Positions 32,196 through 40,399 of a stretch of 41,747 bases of DNA are shown here, piece by piece. Source of the DNA: a virus; IMG/VR virus record IMGVR_UViG_3300015360_000084, positions 1 to 41,747 of that record. One strand, written 5' to 3'. Under the pieces are notes generated by a model. That model was not told where the DNA came from, did not search any database, and worked only from the letters and a program-made list of their open reading frames with translations. Each line of letters starts with the position of its first letter. Within the stretch, counting starts at the first letter, position 1. The translations under genes were made by a program, and so were the position numbers.

Positions 32196-33650
32196 ATGAC
32201 AGGTAAATGTGTAAATAATAAATCCGAAATCCAGCTATTGTATTGCGATAAACAACTTAAAAATACTAATAGTTTTTTGTCTTGGCACAATTTATTAAAA
32301 TCTGGGTTATCGCTAGAAACGGCAAATAACTATCTAAATACGAGGTATCTGCAAAAAATTAGATTAGAATTATCGTGCTTCGAAAGCACCGATACTGAAC
32401 AGTTATATAATCACTTAATCTGTGATAATTTTACAGAACATAGAGCCGCTGAATTATCGGCATATTTTAACACTAACAAAATCGAAGGTTATTTAGAATT
32501 TATAAAAATATGGTATGCAATAAAATCTATCAGAAACGTAAAATTAGAATACTGGTTAGAACGCGGGCATAATCCTGAAGATGCCAAGAAAAAAATGCTC
32601 ACATTTTTCCAAGCATGGGCGAATGAAATATCTAGAAAACGTGAGAACTTACAATATAACAAAAAATTCATAGAATCACGAAAAATTGGTGGTGCAGCGG
32701 CGGCAAAATCATTTAAAAATATAAACAAGTCGAAAGTAGAAATTGACATAACAAACGAATTAATAAACGAAAATCATGCAGTAAATACAAATTTTTATTC
32801 GCCCGTTGTAAATATAGAATTACGACAAATACATACAAAATATAATTACCTACATGATATTTTATTAGACAATAAGGTGATTATAGAATATAACGGTATA
32901 TACTGGCATAAAGATTTTACACACTTTAAACAATTTACCGAAAAAGAATATTTTAACGAAATTATAAAAGCGTATAATTGCTTACATGACGTAAAAAACA
33001 GAGAATCGTATAAATATGTGGTTATATGGGAAAACGACATACCCGATGTTAAAGGCATTGTCAATTTCATTAAAGATTGTGTCAAATCTAAGAGTACACA
33101 ACAATTTTTCAGCACCAGACCATACGACATAGCAAAATTTAAACAATACAAAATTGAACAAATTGAATTAAATAAACAAATTATTAAATATAAAAAAAAA
33201 CTTATAAAATTTCAAGAAAATAAATGCGGTGCAACAGAATGTACAAAAAAAAGAGTATATGCAATTGCTGTTAAACATGATAAAATTATTGCAGTAGGTA
33301 ATAATAGAACAATCACACAAAGTTTAAATTGCTACGAACATTTTTTTGCTGTATATAAAACAAAAAAAATAGATATGTCTTTTGACGAATGGAAAAAAAC
33401 AGACGAATACAGCGTTGCACATCGTAAGTGGGCGGAATTATTTGAAATCCACGCTGAGATGTCCATACTAATAAAAACGAATATTGAAAGTTGTGACCTG
33501 TATGTATCACTCAAGCCGTGTAATAACTGTATTAAACATTTGGCAGGGTCGGGAGTAAAAAGAATATATTATATTACTGATCACAATAAGACATCGCCTG
33601 ATTCTATAAAACTTTTGAATAAGTGTGGAATAACATTAAAACAAATATAA
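32196..33650 (+). CDS. Vsr-like homing endonuclease fused to dCMP deaminase
   Basis: A 484-residue product from ATG 32196 (a TTG 6 bases upstream is possible). Residues about 1-170 are helical DNA-binding-like sequence. Residues about 195-300 form a Vsr/EDxHD-type nuclease domain: YNYLHDILLDNKVIIEYNGI then YWHKDF, and YKYVVIWENDIPD. From about residue 350 a complete deaminase follows: KKRVYAIAVKHDKIIAVGNN, HAEMS (His419/Glu421), and the zinc motif PCNNC (Cys442/Cys445). All zinc ligands are present. The DNA is visibly more A/T-rich than its surroundings, a sign of transfer. The truncated resident deaminase lies directly after it. Confidence 0.75.
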   Translation: MTGKCVNNKSEIQLLYCDKQLKNTNSFLSWHNLLKSGLSLETANNYLNTRYLQKIRLELSCFESTDTEQLYNHLICDNFTEHRAAELSAYFNTNKIEGYLEFIKIWYAIKSIRNVKLEYWLERGHNPEDAKKKMLTFFQAWANEISRKRENLQYNKKFIESRKIGGAAAAKSFKNINKSKVEIDITNELINENHAVNTNFYSPVVNIELRQIHTKYNYLHDILLDNKVIIEYNGIYWHKDFTHFKQFTEKEYFNEIIKAYNCLHDVKNRESYKYVVIWENDIPDVKGIVNFIKDCVKSKSTQQFFSTRPYDIAKFKQYKIEQIELNKQIIKYKKKLIKFQENKCGATECTKKRVYAIAVKHDKIIAVGNNRTITQSLNCYEHFFAVYKTKKIDMSFDEWKKTDEYSVAHRKWAELFEIHAEMSILIKTNIESCDLYVSLKPCNNCIKHLAGSGVKRIYYITDHNKTSPDSIKLLNKCGITLKQI

Positions 33651-33817
33651 TCAAAAGCCTAGAACCATGCTTCAACTGCCTTAAACACGCAGTGACCGCA
33701 GGAGTCCGTGAGATATATTTTGCAAAGAAACACAAGTACAACCTGGAGACGAAAGACGCTATCGAATTAATCACGACACTCGGAATAAAAATAAAACACA
33801 TATATATACAAAAATGA
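33651..33817 (+). pseudogene. 3' remnant of the resident dCMP deaminase
   Basis: In the frame ending with TGA 33815-33817 the DNA encodes KSLEPCFNCLKHAVTAG and then VREIYFAKKHKYN, the C-terminal third of a dCMP deaminase including its own PCxxC zinc motif. The 5' two-thirds are missing. The fragment starts within a few bases of the fusion gene's stop and is more G/C-rich than it. An ATG at 33623 could start a short product. Its stop overlaps the ATPase start (ATGA), the original operon junction. Confidence 0.75.
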
Positions 33818-34356
33818 AGACACTATTTGTAAATCTCTTCGGAGGACCGTGCGCAGGCAAATCTACAATCGCGTTAGAGCTGACCGGCGAACTGAAGTGG
33901 AATCGCGTCAGGTGTGAGATAATAACCGAATACGCCAAGCAGTTGGTCTGGGAAGAGTCGTTTCCGAAAATGAAGAACCAGCTGTACATACTCGGAAAAC
34001 AACACGGAAAACAGTTCACGCTGAACGGCAAGGTAGACGTGGCAGTCACAGACTCGCCTTTCATACTATCGCTGGTTTACGACGAGGGCCGGACACAGTT
34101 TCTTACCGAGATGGCGATGGCTGAGTTCAACCAGCTCAGGAACATGAACGTGTTCATAGAGCGTTCCGCGGAATATGACCCTACAGGCAGGATGCAGAAG
34201 ACCATCGTGGAAGCGATGGTTAAAGACAAAGAGATTAAACAATTTCTTTCCGACAATAAAGTGGATTACATGACGGTGCCTTTCGACAGACATGCCACAC
34301 CACATCTGCTAAAACTAATAAAAATAGAAATGCAAAAAAATGGAGATAATAACTAA
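33814..34356 (+). CDS. P-loop ATPase/kinase (AAA_28, NadR-like)
   Basis: A 180-residue protein. Walker A is LFGGPCAGKSTIAL (residues 8-21), followed by EIITEYAKQLVWEES, typical of the NadR/AAA_28 family, and a Walker B-like VAVTDSPFIL. Members are common in T4-like phages and may phosphorylate nucleosides or pyridine nucleotides; substrate unknown. It overlaps the deaminase remnant (ATGA) and the exonuclease gene (17 bases), placing it in a nucleotide/DNA metabolism operon. Confidence 0.75.
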   Translation: MKTLFVNLFGGPCAGKSTIALELTGELKWNRVRCEIITEYAKQLVWEESFPKMKNQLYILGKQHGKQFTLNGKVDVAVTDSPFILSLVYDEGRTQFLTEMAMAEFNQLRNMNVFIERSAEYDPTGRMQKTIVEAMVKDKEIKQFLSDNKVDYMTVPFDRHATPHLLKLIKIEMQKNGDNN

Positions 34357-35143
34357 GGAGAGCATCGTAGAGAAACTGAAGTACTACAACGACCCGTTGT
34401 TCAAGTTCGATGAGCCGTCGCACGTGTACACGTATGACGGGAAAGTGATATACGGAGTAACGTCATTCCTTGAAAGGTTCATAAAGAAATTCGACTCTGA
34501 CTTCTGGTCAAAGAAGAAGGCAGACCAGGCAGGCATAACACAGGAAGAGATACTGGCCGAATGGGATGCGAAACGCGACAGGTCTTGTGACTTGGGACAT
34601 ATGGTACATGACTACATAGAGAAATTCTATGAGGAGGGAAGTACCGCACTGACAGAGGACGCGGAGGCAAACCAACGCATAGAGAAGTTCAAGTCTATTT
34701 ACGAGAGCAGACTCTCGAAACTTGAGAGCGTGGGCTCAGAGATCAGGGTGTTGTCTAAAGTGTGGGGACTCGCCGGGACGATAGACAAACTGTACCTGTG
34801 GGAGAATTCGATAATAGTGGGTGACTGGAAGACCAACAAGAAGATTAAGACAGACAAGGATTTCGCATTCGGTAAGTTATTATACCCATTCGAGAAGTAT
34901 AAGGAGAACGAGATTAACAAGTACTCGCTACAGATTTCGTTGTACCAATTGCTATTGGAAGAAGCAGGAATATACTCGGACTATGGTTTCATATGCCACA
35001 TACCAGACAAGGGTGATGCGATGATTTACAAGCTGAAAGATTTCCGTGCTGAACTGAGGACGTACATGAACCACCAGTTCCTTAACGAGACACCGGAAGA
35101 TGCGGTGATAAAAGAAGCAGCAAAGATTTCTAAACTATGGTAA
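34340..35143 (+). CDS. PD-(D/E)XK exonuclease (RecB/Cas4/MGME1-like)
   Basis: A 267-residue protein. Motifs in order: SHVYTYDGKVIYGVTSFLER, GHMVHDYIEKF (His and Glu of motif I), GLAGTIDKLYL (catalytic Asp), SIIVGDWKTNKK (the D-x-K motif) and YSLQISLYQLLLEE (QxxxY motif). This is the layout of RecB-family single-strand exonucleases such as MGME1 and phage recombination exonucleases. It probably processes DNA ends for recombination. It overlaps both neighbours. Confidence 0.8.
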   Translation: MEIITKESIVEKLKYYNDPLFKFDEPSHVYTYDGKVIYGVTSFLERFIKKFDSDFWSKKKADQAGITQEEILAEWDAKRDRSCDLGHMVHDYIEKFYEEGSTALTEDAEANQRIEKFKSIYESRLSKLESVGSEIRVLSKVWGLAGTIDKLYLWENSIIVGDWKTNKKIKTDKDFAFGKLLYPFEKYKENEINKYSLQISLYQLLLEEAGIYSDYGFICHIPDKGDAMIYKLKDFRAELRTYMNHQFLNETPEDAVIKEAAKISKLW

Positions 35144-35322
35144 ACGACGAATCACAAGACAATACAGAGCCAAAGGCTCCTCTGAACACTAAGTACATAC
35201 TCAAAGGTATAATACAGAAAGCGGACGTTGTATACTGCGGGCGTAGAAATTACAGAATGGAAGACTATCTGCCAGAGATATGTGCACCAAGCATGCCATC
35301 GTCTAAGAAAAAGAAAAAATAA
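35137..35322 (+). CDS. small hypothetical protein with Lys tail
   Basis: A 61-residue protein overlapping the exonuclease gene by 7 bases. The middle has YILKGIIQKADVVYCGRRNY, and it ends in SSKKKKK. No domain recognised. It is possibly an accessory of the exonuclease, judged only by overlap. Confidence 0.55.
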   Translation: MVNDESQDNTEPKAPLNTKYILKGIIQKADVVYCGRRNYRMEDYLPEICAPSMPSSKKKKK

Positions 35323-35357
35323 TTTTTTATGTCAAATAAAATAACTATATTTACAAT

Positions 35358-35948
35358 ATGAATAAAGTAATATTTATCGAAGGTGCGAGAAATGTCGGTA
35401 AGACCTATCTCATCGGCAATCTGAAATCCGACATACAGACGTACAAGTTTCCGTTCGCAAAATACTTCAAGGAGTCATTCTCCAAAGTCCACCGTGACGA
35501 AGCCATGGAAGAAGTTAACTCGAAGAAAGAGTTGTACTACCTGACATTGGGTTACGACATCACGATTTTGGACTTATTCAAGAAGGGACTGATAAGCGAG
35601 AACCTGATAGTGGATCGGGGTTTTCTCTCGAACCTCGTGTTCGGAGTACAGTCAGGTCGCATAACTGTGGAAGAGGGTATCGCAGCATGGTCGTGGCTGT
35701 GTAAGGAATATGAAGACTGTTTCGAAGTCGTCTACGTCTGCGCCCAACCCAATAACGACGGGCGTAACAAAGACGCATGGGACATATACGGCCAGAAGGA
35801 GACCATGGATTTGTATACAGAATTTATGGACACGTCACACTCTAACGTTATGACATTCGAGAACAAGTTCGATGCACGAAGCGTCTACCGCTTCAACAGC
35901 GTCATCGACAACATATTTTATGAGCACGAAGAAATCCCTGGCAGATAA
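35358..35948 (+). CDS. deoxynucleotide-kinase-like P-loop protein
   Basis: A 196-residue protein. Walker A is FIEGARNVGKTYLIG (residues 6-20); ENLIVDRGFLSNLVFG (about 82-97) is the DR(S/G) region of thymidylate and deoxynucleoside kinases; a WDIYG and YTEF segment follows. It probably phosphorylates a nucleoside or dNMP, fitting the deaminase and thyA nearby. The substrate cannot be read from sequence. It ends 16 bases from a convergent gene. Confidence 0.65.
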   Translation: MNKVIFIEGARNVGKTYLIGNLKSDIQTYKFPFAKYFKESFSKVHRDEAMEEVNSKKELYYLTLGYDITILDLFKKGLISENLIVDRGFLSNLVFGVQSGRITVEEGIAAWSWLCKEYEDCFEVVYVCAQPNNDGRNKDAWDIYGQKETMDLYTEFMDTSHSNVMTFENKFDARSVYRFNSVIDNIFYEHEEIPGR

Positions 35949-35963
35949 CGCCAATCGTTTCAT

Positions 35964-37124
35964 TTAAACTGTAGCTTTATTTATTACCGTGAGTATCTGT
36001 CCTACGTTAGACCAGTCTATGTACTTGTGCTCTATCGCCTCTCCCACGGACATCACGTGTATCTCTGTTCTCTCGGAATCCGCCTCGTTGCCAAACACTT
36101 TGTTCTGGTTCGATTTCAGCACGTCGAGCTCATACTTGTCCAATTTGTATGAGTACAGGTGACTTTTATGTGTCAACAGCGTAGAATACACCTGTCGTTC
36201 GCTGACGTATTCGAGTCTGTCAATCTTCGGGATGAAACCTGTCTCCTCCTCTAGTTCGTCTATTATTATTTCCTTCGGGTCAAGCCCGGGCTTCACGCTA
36301 GAACCGCCAGGAACCTCATAGACCTTACCCATGTCATTATTCACAGGACTTCTAAACTCTGAAACCAACACGATTTCACAATCCATCGGGTTCGGTCTCC
36401 AGTAGTACAACACACAAGACGATATGTCAGGTCTAGAGAATATGAACTCGTTGTTCTTGTACCTGTTCTCTGACTTGATGAATACGTTCACCCACATGCT
36501 GAATGCGAACGGCATTCCCTTAGGAGTGCGGTATACGTGCAGTATTTTCGCGTCGCTTATCCAGTTGCCGTTCAGTCTCAGTTGTTTGTACCAGTTCTGG
36601 AACTGTGCAAGCTTCCAAATCTCTTGCGTTATGAATCTCTCGCCGTCCCGGCGTGAGCAGTCTGTCTGTGTGTTGATCACGTATTTGAGGCCGTTGAACA
36701 AATCGTGATAGACTTCCATCTTAAGGTCTTTAGCCCACCACTCCTGGTAGCGGACCTTGTCTGCGTCTAGTTCTGTTATAAGTATGCACTTGCCAGAGGC
36801 TTTCCAGAAACCCCACTCGTCATTTGTCGTGAGCCCCAGTAAGCCATTATCTATATCCCTGTTTATGAAGAACACGATGTTGTCTGCCATGTGCAGGCAT
36901 TTAGATTCCCACATGATCTGGCGTTCGTAGTCGAAATCCTCAAAATTCCCAACTTCGGCTTCTGGCACAAATACGACTCCGTCATATTCTAACAGCTCTA
37001 AAATTTTTAGAGCCGCAATTCTCCACGATGTTCCGTCCTGTCCGGGTCTTAAACTCGGTCCTGCCAAAAAAATTGATTTACTAATCTCATTGGGTATTGC
37101 CTGTAGCGCGTATATTATCTTCAT
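35964..37124 (-). CDS. nucleoside deoxyribosyltransferase-like + Nudix fusion
   Basis: 386 residues from ATG 37124 (an upstream start at 37169 overlaps the previous gene and lacks family match). The N-terminal domain (about 13-130): SIFLAGPSLRPG, SWRIAALKILE, GVVFVPEAE, then MADNIVFFINRDI and LGLTTNDEWGFW, matching the 2-deoxyribosyltransferase-like family PF15891 (name from memory). The C-terminal domain (about 220-386) is Nudix: YEVPGGSSVKPGLDPKEIII then DELEEETGF, with the EExxEExGF core kept but Asp where the usual Arg precedes. The pair may remodel or clean up modified nucleotides or NAD-like molecules; inference. Confidence 0.7.
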   Translation of the reverse strand: MKIIYALQAIPNEISKSIFLAGPSLRPGQDGTSWRIAALKILELLEYDGVVFVPEAEVGNFEDFDYERQIMWESKCLHMADNIVFFINRDIDNGLLGLTTNDEWGFWKASGKCILITELDADKVRYQEWWAKDLKMEVYHDLFNGLKYVINTQTDCSRRDGERFITQEIWKLAQFQNWYKQLRLNGNWISDAKILHVYRTPKGMPFAFSMWVNVFIKSENRYKNNEFIFSRPDISSCVLYYWRPNPMDCEIVLVSEFRSPVNNDMGKVYEVPGGSSVKPGLDPKEIIIDELEEETGFIPKIDRLEYVSERQVYSTLLTHKSHLYSYKLDKYELDVLKSNQNKVFGNEADSERTEIHVMSVGEAIEHKYIDWSNVGQILTVINKATV

Positions 37125-37135
37125 ATCTTTAATTG

Positions 37136-37393
37136 TTATCTTATGTGATTTTTCTGCATATCTCTCCAATGCTTGTAGAACCCTTTATAGGCGATTATAA
37201 TCATCATTAGCGTTGGGATACAAATTGCTACACAAAATGCTACAGTGGCCTCGTATTGAGTCAATACGTATATAAAACCAACTAATGCCAATAAAAATAA
37301 CACGATATAGTTATTTTTGTTCATTAACTTAAACCAATCTTTAAATGTCTTAAATTCTTGTTTTGTATGTTTGCTTAAATCTACATCTTTCAT
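37136..37393 (-). CDS. small membrane protein, two TM segments
   Basis: An 85-residue protein. Hydrophobic segments at about 28-46 (NYIVLFLLALVGFIYVL) and 50-70 (VAFCVAICIPTLMMIIIAY), with charged ends. It probably sits in the inner membrane. Role unknown. A TTTTTTAATATATAAC element lies 5 bases before its ATG. Confidence 0.65.
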   Translation of the reverse strand: MKDVDLSKHTKQEFKTFKDWFKLMNKNNYIVLFLLALVGFIYVLTQYEATVAFCVAICIPTLMMIIIAYKGFYKHWRDMQKNHIR

Positions 37394-37397
37394 AGTG

Positions 37398-37410
37398 TTA
37401 TATATTAAAA
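37398..37410 (-). promoter_or_regulatory. candidate phage promoter
   Basis: Minus strand TTTTAATATATAA, 5 bases before ATG 37393, shorter spacing than at the other sites; a leaderless or near-leaderless transcript would result. Confidence 0.3.
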
Positions 37411-37434
37411 AAGGCCGGTAAACCGGCCTTTTTT
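37407..37434. terminator. bidirectional hairpin terminator
   Basis: A 13-bp stem AAAAAAGGCCGGT/ACCGGCCTTTTTT with a 2-base loop between two minus-strand genes; it would end transcription of the 37462 gene before the next promoter. Confidence 0.82.
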
Positions 37435-37461
37435 AATGTAATAATAAAAATATCTTGATTT

Positions 37462-37647
37462 TTAAGATTTCATAATACCTGGACTCTTCCATTCGTTATG
37501 TGTTCTTATCTCAAGAACTTGTTCAAAACTGAGATTTTCCCTGTCCCATCCCTTGTGTGAGCAATATTTTGATACGAAAATCTCTCGTAATTGCACCGTG
37601 TCAGATTCAGACAAAATTTCATTTCTTATAAGTTCGGATGTTTGCAT
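37462..37647 (-). CDS. small hypothetical protein
   Basis: A 61-residue protein (MQTSELIRNEILSESDTVQL onward), helical and acidic with a KYCSHKGWDRENL middle. No domain recognised. It has an A/T-rich leader and a terminator downstream, so it is a single-gene unit. Confidence 0.55.
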   Translation of the reverse strand: MQTSELIRNEILSESDTVQLREIFVSKYCSHKGWDRENLSFEQVLEIRTHNEWKSPGIMKS

Positions 37648-37714
37648 GTTTTTGATTTATTTTTTATTATAGATTTATTTAAGTTATCGGTCTTGTGCAC
37701 ATTCTATTTTGTGA

Positions 37715-37770
37715 GTTGTGATACTATCTTTTGCCCTCACGGTTTATTACTGCAGGTTGTGATGCTATCT
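37715..37770. repeat. two 15-base direct repeats upstream of thyA
   Basis: GTTGTGATACTATCT (37715-37729) and GTTGTGATGCTATCT (37756-37770), one mismatch, 41 bases apart, in the 245-base noncoding gap before thyA. Four turns of helix separate them, which suits a paired operator, but no function is shown. Otherwise the gap holds only A/T-rich leader DNA. Confidence 0.5.
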
Positions 37771-37892
37771 ACACCGGCCCAGCACTCAATAACTATTTTT
37801 ATTAATATTATATATTGTATTGAATGTTTGAAAATAAACAATAATGACGTTTTGATATATAACAAACTAATAACCAACACGTATATTTTTAT

Positions 37893-38990
37893 ATGAACAA
37901 TTTAGATGAACAATACCGCGCGATAATTGCCGACATATTGGAGAACGGCACCGTATCTGGTGACCGCACCGGGACCGGGACTAAGAAAGTTTTCGGCAGA
38001 ATGATAACACACGACATGAAGGAAGGCTTCCCATTGTTGACGACAAAGAAGATGTTCTGGAAAGGAATACTCGTGGAGCTACTGTGGTTCCTGCGTGGCG
38101 ACACCAACATCAAATATCTCGTCGATAACGGCGTAAACATTTGGGTAGGAGACTGCTACAAGCGTTACAAGACCATCGAAACACTTCACGATGTGGTATC
38201 ACTCAACAGTAAAATTCTTGACGCGACAACTCTTGAATACAGGATCTTGACCGAAAAAGAATTCATCCAGGCGATCAAAGACGATAAACATCTGGGGCCG
38301 ATTGGTCTTACTTTCTCGCAAGCGTACGCTGAACTCGGTACTGTATACGGCAAGGAATGGGTCGACTGGTACGGCATAAACCAAGTGCAGGAAGTACTCG
38401 ACTCATTGAAGAACAACCCGGACAATCGTCGAATGATGGTCACAGCATGGAACCCGGTAAATGTCAAGAAAGCCGTGTTGCCACCGTGTCACTACGCATG
38501 GCAAGTCTTCACACGCGAGCTTACGTTTTCCGAGAGATTAAATCTCATAAAAACTGAGGATGAACAAAAAACAAAAATGATTGTTTCTTATTGTGAGTTT
38601 CCTGGCGACACATGGCTGGAGGGACAAGTAGAAAATATACTTACAGAATACGATATTCCGGTGCGAGAGATTTCTATAATGTTCCAGATGCGTTCTGTCG
38701 ACATGCCACTTGGTTTTCCGTTCGATATTGCGTCATATGCGTTCCTGTTGAGCATGATAGCACAAGTCGTCAACATGGTACCTGGTAAGGTTTCATGTAG
38801 TTTGGGCGACACACACATATACGTCAACCAGATCGACGCAATAAAAGAGCAAATATCACGCGAACCCTATTTACTACCGATGCTCGAACTCAATAAGGAT
38901 ATAAAAAATCTATTCGATTTCAGAGTCTCTGACGTGAAAATCAACGATTACCGATGTCACGATAAGATATACATACCGTTAAGCAACTAA
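37893..38990 (+). CDS. thyA: thymidylate synthase (ThyA family)
   Basis: A 365-residue protein, about 100 longer than typical ThyA. Family motifs: GDRTGTGTKKVFG, FPLLTTKKMFWKGILVELLW, the YGKEWVDW region, the dUMP-binding RRMMVTAWNP, the catalytic Cys199 in LPPCHY, then FQMRSVDMPLGFPFDIASYA and GDTHIYVNQ. Two extra segments occur, about 88-135 and a loop after QVFTRELTF (about 211-258). The enzyme turns dUMP into dTMP with methylene-tetrahydrofolate, feeding phage DNA synthesis. The deaminase and kinase-like genes supply the same pathway. A terminator follows. Confidence 0.95.
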   Translation: MNNLDEQYRAIIADILENGTVSGDRTGTGTKKVFGRMITHDMKEGFPLLTTKKMFWKGILVELLWFLRGDTNIKYLVDNGVNIWVGDCYKRYKTIETLHDVVSLNSKILDATTLEYRILTEKEFIQAIKDDKHLGPIGLTFSQAYAELGTVYGKEWVDWYGINQVQEVLDSLKNNPDNRRMMVTAWNPVNVKKAVLPPCHYAWQVFTRELTFSERLNLIKTEDEQKTKMIVSYCEFPGDTWLEGQVENILTEYDIPVREISIMFQMRSVDMPLGFPFDIASYAFLLSMIAQVVNMVPGKVSCSLGDTHIYVNQIDAIKEQISREPYLLPMLELNKDIKNLFDFRVSDVKINDYRCHDKIYIPLSN

Positions 38991-38995
38991 AAATC

Positions 38996-39020
38996 AAATG
39001 GCCGTTTTTAACGGCCATTT
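38996..39020 (+). terminator. intrinsic terminator after thyA
   Basis: Stem AAATGGCCGTT/AACGGCCATTT with a TTT loop, followed by a TT-rich stretch. Confidence 0.82.
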
Positions 39021-39054
39021 TTAATATATGATTAAAACATATAGAATTTAAGAT

Positions 39055-39228
39055 ATGATAACTACAATAAACGAGTGATGTAAGCTCAATGAGTCAAACG
39101 AAGACGATACTAAATACGCGAATGTTTGGAACGCTATGTCATTACAAGACAAAGAAACACATTCCAGTGACAAGTTTGAAGAGTTCTTTGACGAGTCTGA
39201 CAAATACCGGCTTTTTATTTTGCATTAA
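39055..39228 (+). pseudogene. leader-bearing gene interrupted by an in-frame TGA
   Basis: ATG 39055 reads MITTINE, then TGA, then CKLNESNEDDTKYANVWNAM and 30 more residues to TAA 39228, 58 codons in one frame. Against the standard leader MITTINEFRKINE, TGA replaces Phe and TGT replaces Arg, after which KLNE resumes. So this is a leader gene with a nonsense codon in the leader. It is A/T-rich at the start and preceded by TTTTTAATATATG. The last codons overlap the convergent gp47-like gene by 14 bases. Confidence 0.55.
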
Positions 39229-40312
39229 GTTTCAATAACTCAAAACACTCTTCAATCTTCTCCTTCATCTTGTTCTTGAGCTCTATCTCTGTAAACATGT
39301 CAGTCTCGTCATTGAGTTTTACGCGGTCGGTCCAATCACGGCTGATGTCTTTTATCGACTTGTCCTTGGTGTTCGCCCACGAATTTTTAGTTTTTATTGT
39401 CTTCACGACGTCGTCTATGAACTCTATGTTTTCGATCTTGTTCTTGTTGGCCAACTTGTCCAGTTCCAGTCTCAGGTGCGGCGTGTTTACCAGTAGATTG
39501 TTGCTTATCTCTAAGTCTACGAAATTCTTGTCAAACATGCTGTCAGACAGCGTCTTGAAGTCTTTCTCTGTATAAATCTTTATCTTGTTAAACTCGGGGC
39601 TGAAATCGTTCTCGAAGAAGAAATCTGATTTCTTCTTCGTGTCATATACCCATACGCCTTTACGGTTACCAACGTCGTTGCGGTCCAGGTGGTAAGGACT
39701 GCCGACGAACGTGAAGTTGTTTATCTCCTGCACTATGTGTATGTGCCCAGAGTATATCTTTCCGAAACCCTGGAAATCGTTTATGTCTAATATGTTGCGA
39801 CTTACCGGCCTTGTCGGATACAGCTGTGTCCTGCACCCGTTTAAGTCTGAATGACAAAACAATAGGTCCGTGCCAGTATATTGCTCTAATACTGACTTCT
39901 CATTGTCTTTGCCGTGAATCCAAGGCATCATGAGTGCGTTCATTCCGTCGATGGTAATAATCTTAGGACTGTCGTATATCGTGACATTCTGTATGTTCCT
40001 GATGGTACACACCGAGTTTACTTCAGGGTCAGACATGTTAAAATTATCGTGGTTACCCAATAATACGTGACACTCGATTATTTCGGATAAATCTTCAAAT
40101 AATTTTACAACACAGTCTATAACCTTTATATTAATGCTTGTTCTGTTATCATATAAGTCACCAAGAAAAAATAAAACATCGTCTTTCTTTTTGTGTTTTT
40201 TTAATAACGGTATAAAGAAATCATAAAAGTAAGATTTCATGTTATTTAGCCATTTGTCGGAATCTAAATTATATTTTCCAAAATGTGTATCACTTATCAT
40301 CCAAATTTTCAT
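39215..40312 (-). CDS. SbcD/Mre11-type nuclease, T4 gp47-like
   Basis: A 365-residue protein. Metallophosphoesterase motifs are all present: MISDTHFGK (Asp8/His10), LFFLGDLYDNR, HVLLGNHDNF, LLFCHSDLNG and KIYSGHIHIV. The C-terminal 150 residues are the capping and partner-binding part, including helical repeats. In T4, gp47 works with the ATPase gp46 in resecting double-strand breaks and initiating recombination-dependent replication. The gp46 partner is not in this window. Confidence 0.9.
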   Translation of the reverse strand: MKIWMISDTHFGKYNLDSDKWLNNMKSYFYDFFIPLLKKHKKKDDVLFFLGDLYDNRTSINIKVIDCVVKLFEDLSEIIECHVLLGNHDNFNMSDPEVNSVCTIRNIQNVTIYDSPKIITIDGMNALMMPWIHGKDNEKSVLEQYTGTDLLFCHSDLNGCRTQLYPTRPVSRNILDINDFQGFGKIYSGHIHIVQEINNFTFVGSPYHLDRNDVGNRKGVWVYDTKKKSDFFFENDFSPEFNKIKIYTEKDFKTLSDSMFDKNFVDLEISNNLLVNTPHLRLELDKLANKNKIENIEFIDDVVKTIKTKNSWANTKDKSIKDISRDWTDRVKLNDETDMFTEIELKNKMKEKIEECFELLKLNAK

Positions 40313-40385
40313 ATAAATTATATGGCACTCTGTGTCTTTTGTTTAGGTCACATAATTGACGTATTTCAAAATAAACACAGAATAA

Positions 40386-40399
40386 TTTAATATATAATT
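40386..40399 (+). promoter_or_regulatory. candidate phage promoter
   Basis: TTTAATATATAATT, 46 bases upstream of ATG 40446; the plus-strand version of the recurring element. Confidence 0.4.

Noticed and set aside
37591-37896. 101-codon plus-strand ORF before thyA
   Set aside because: It overlaps the 37462 gene antisense, is Phe/Ile/Cys-rich low-complexity sequence, and covers the A/T-rich leader.
3694-39228. Stop-codon reassignment as the explanation for in-frame stops
   Set aside because: TAA, TGA and TAG each end well-supported genes in the window, and the interrupted genes use different stops, so no single recoding explains them.
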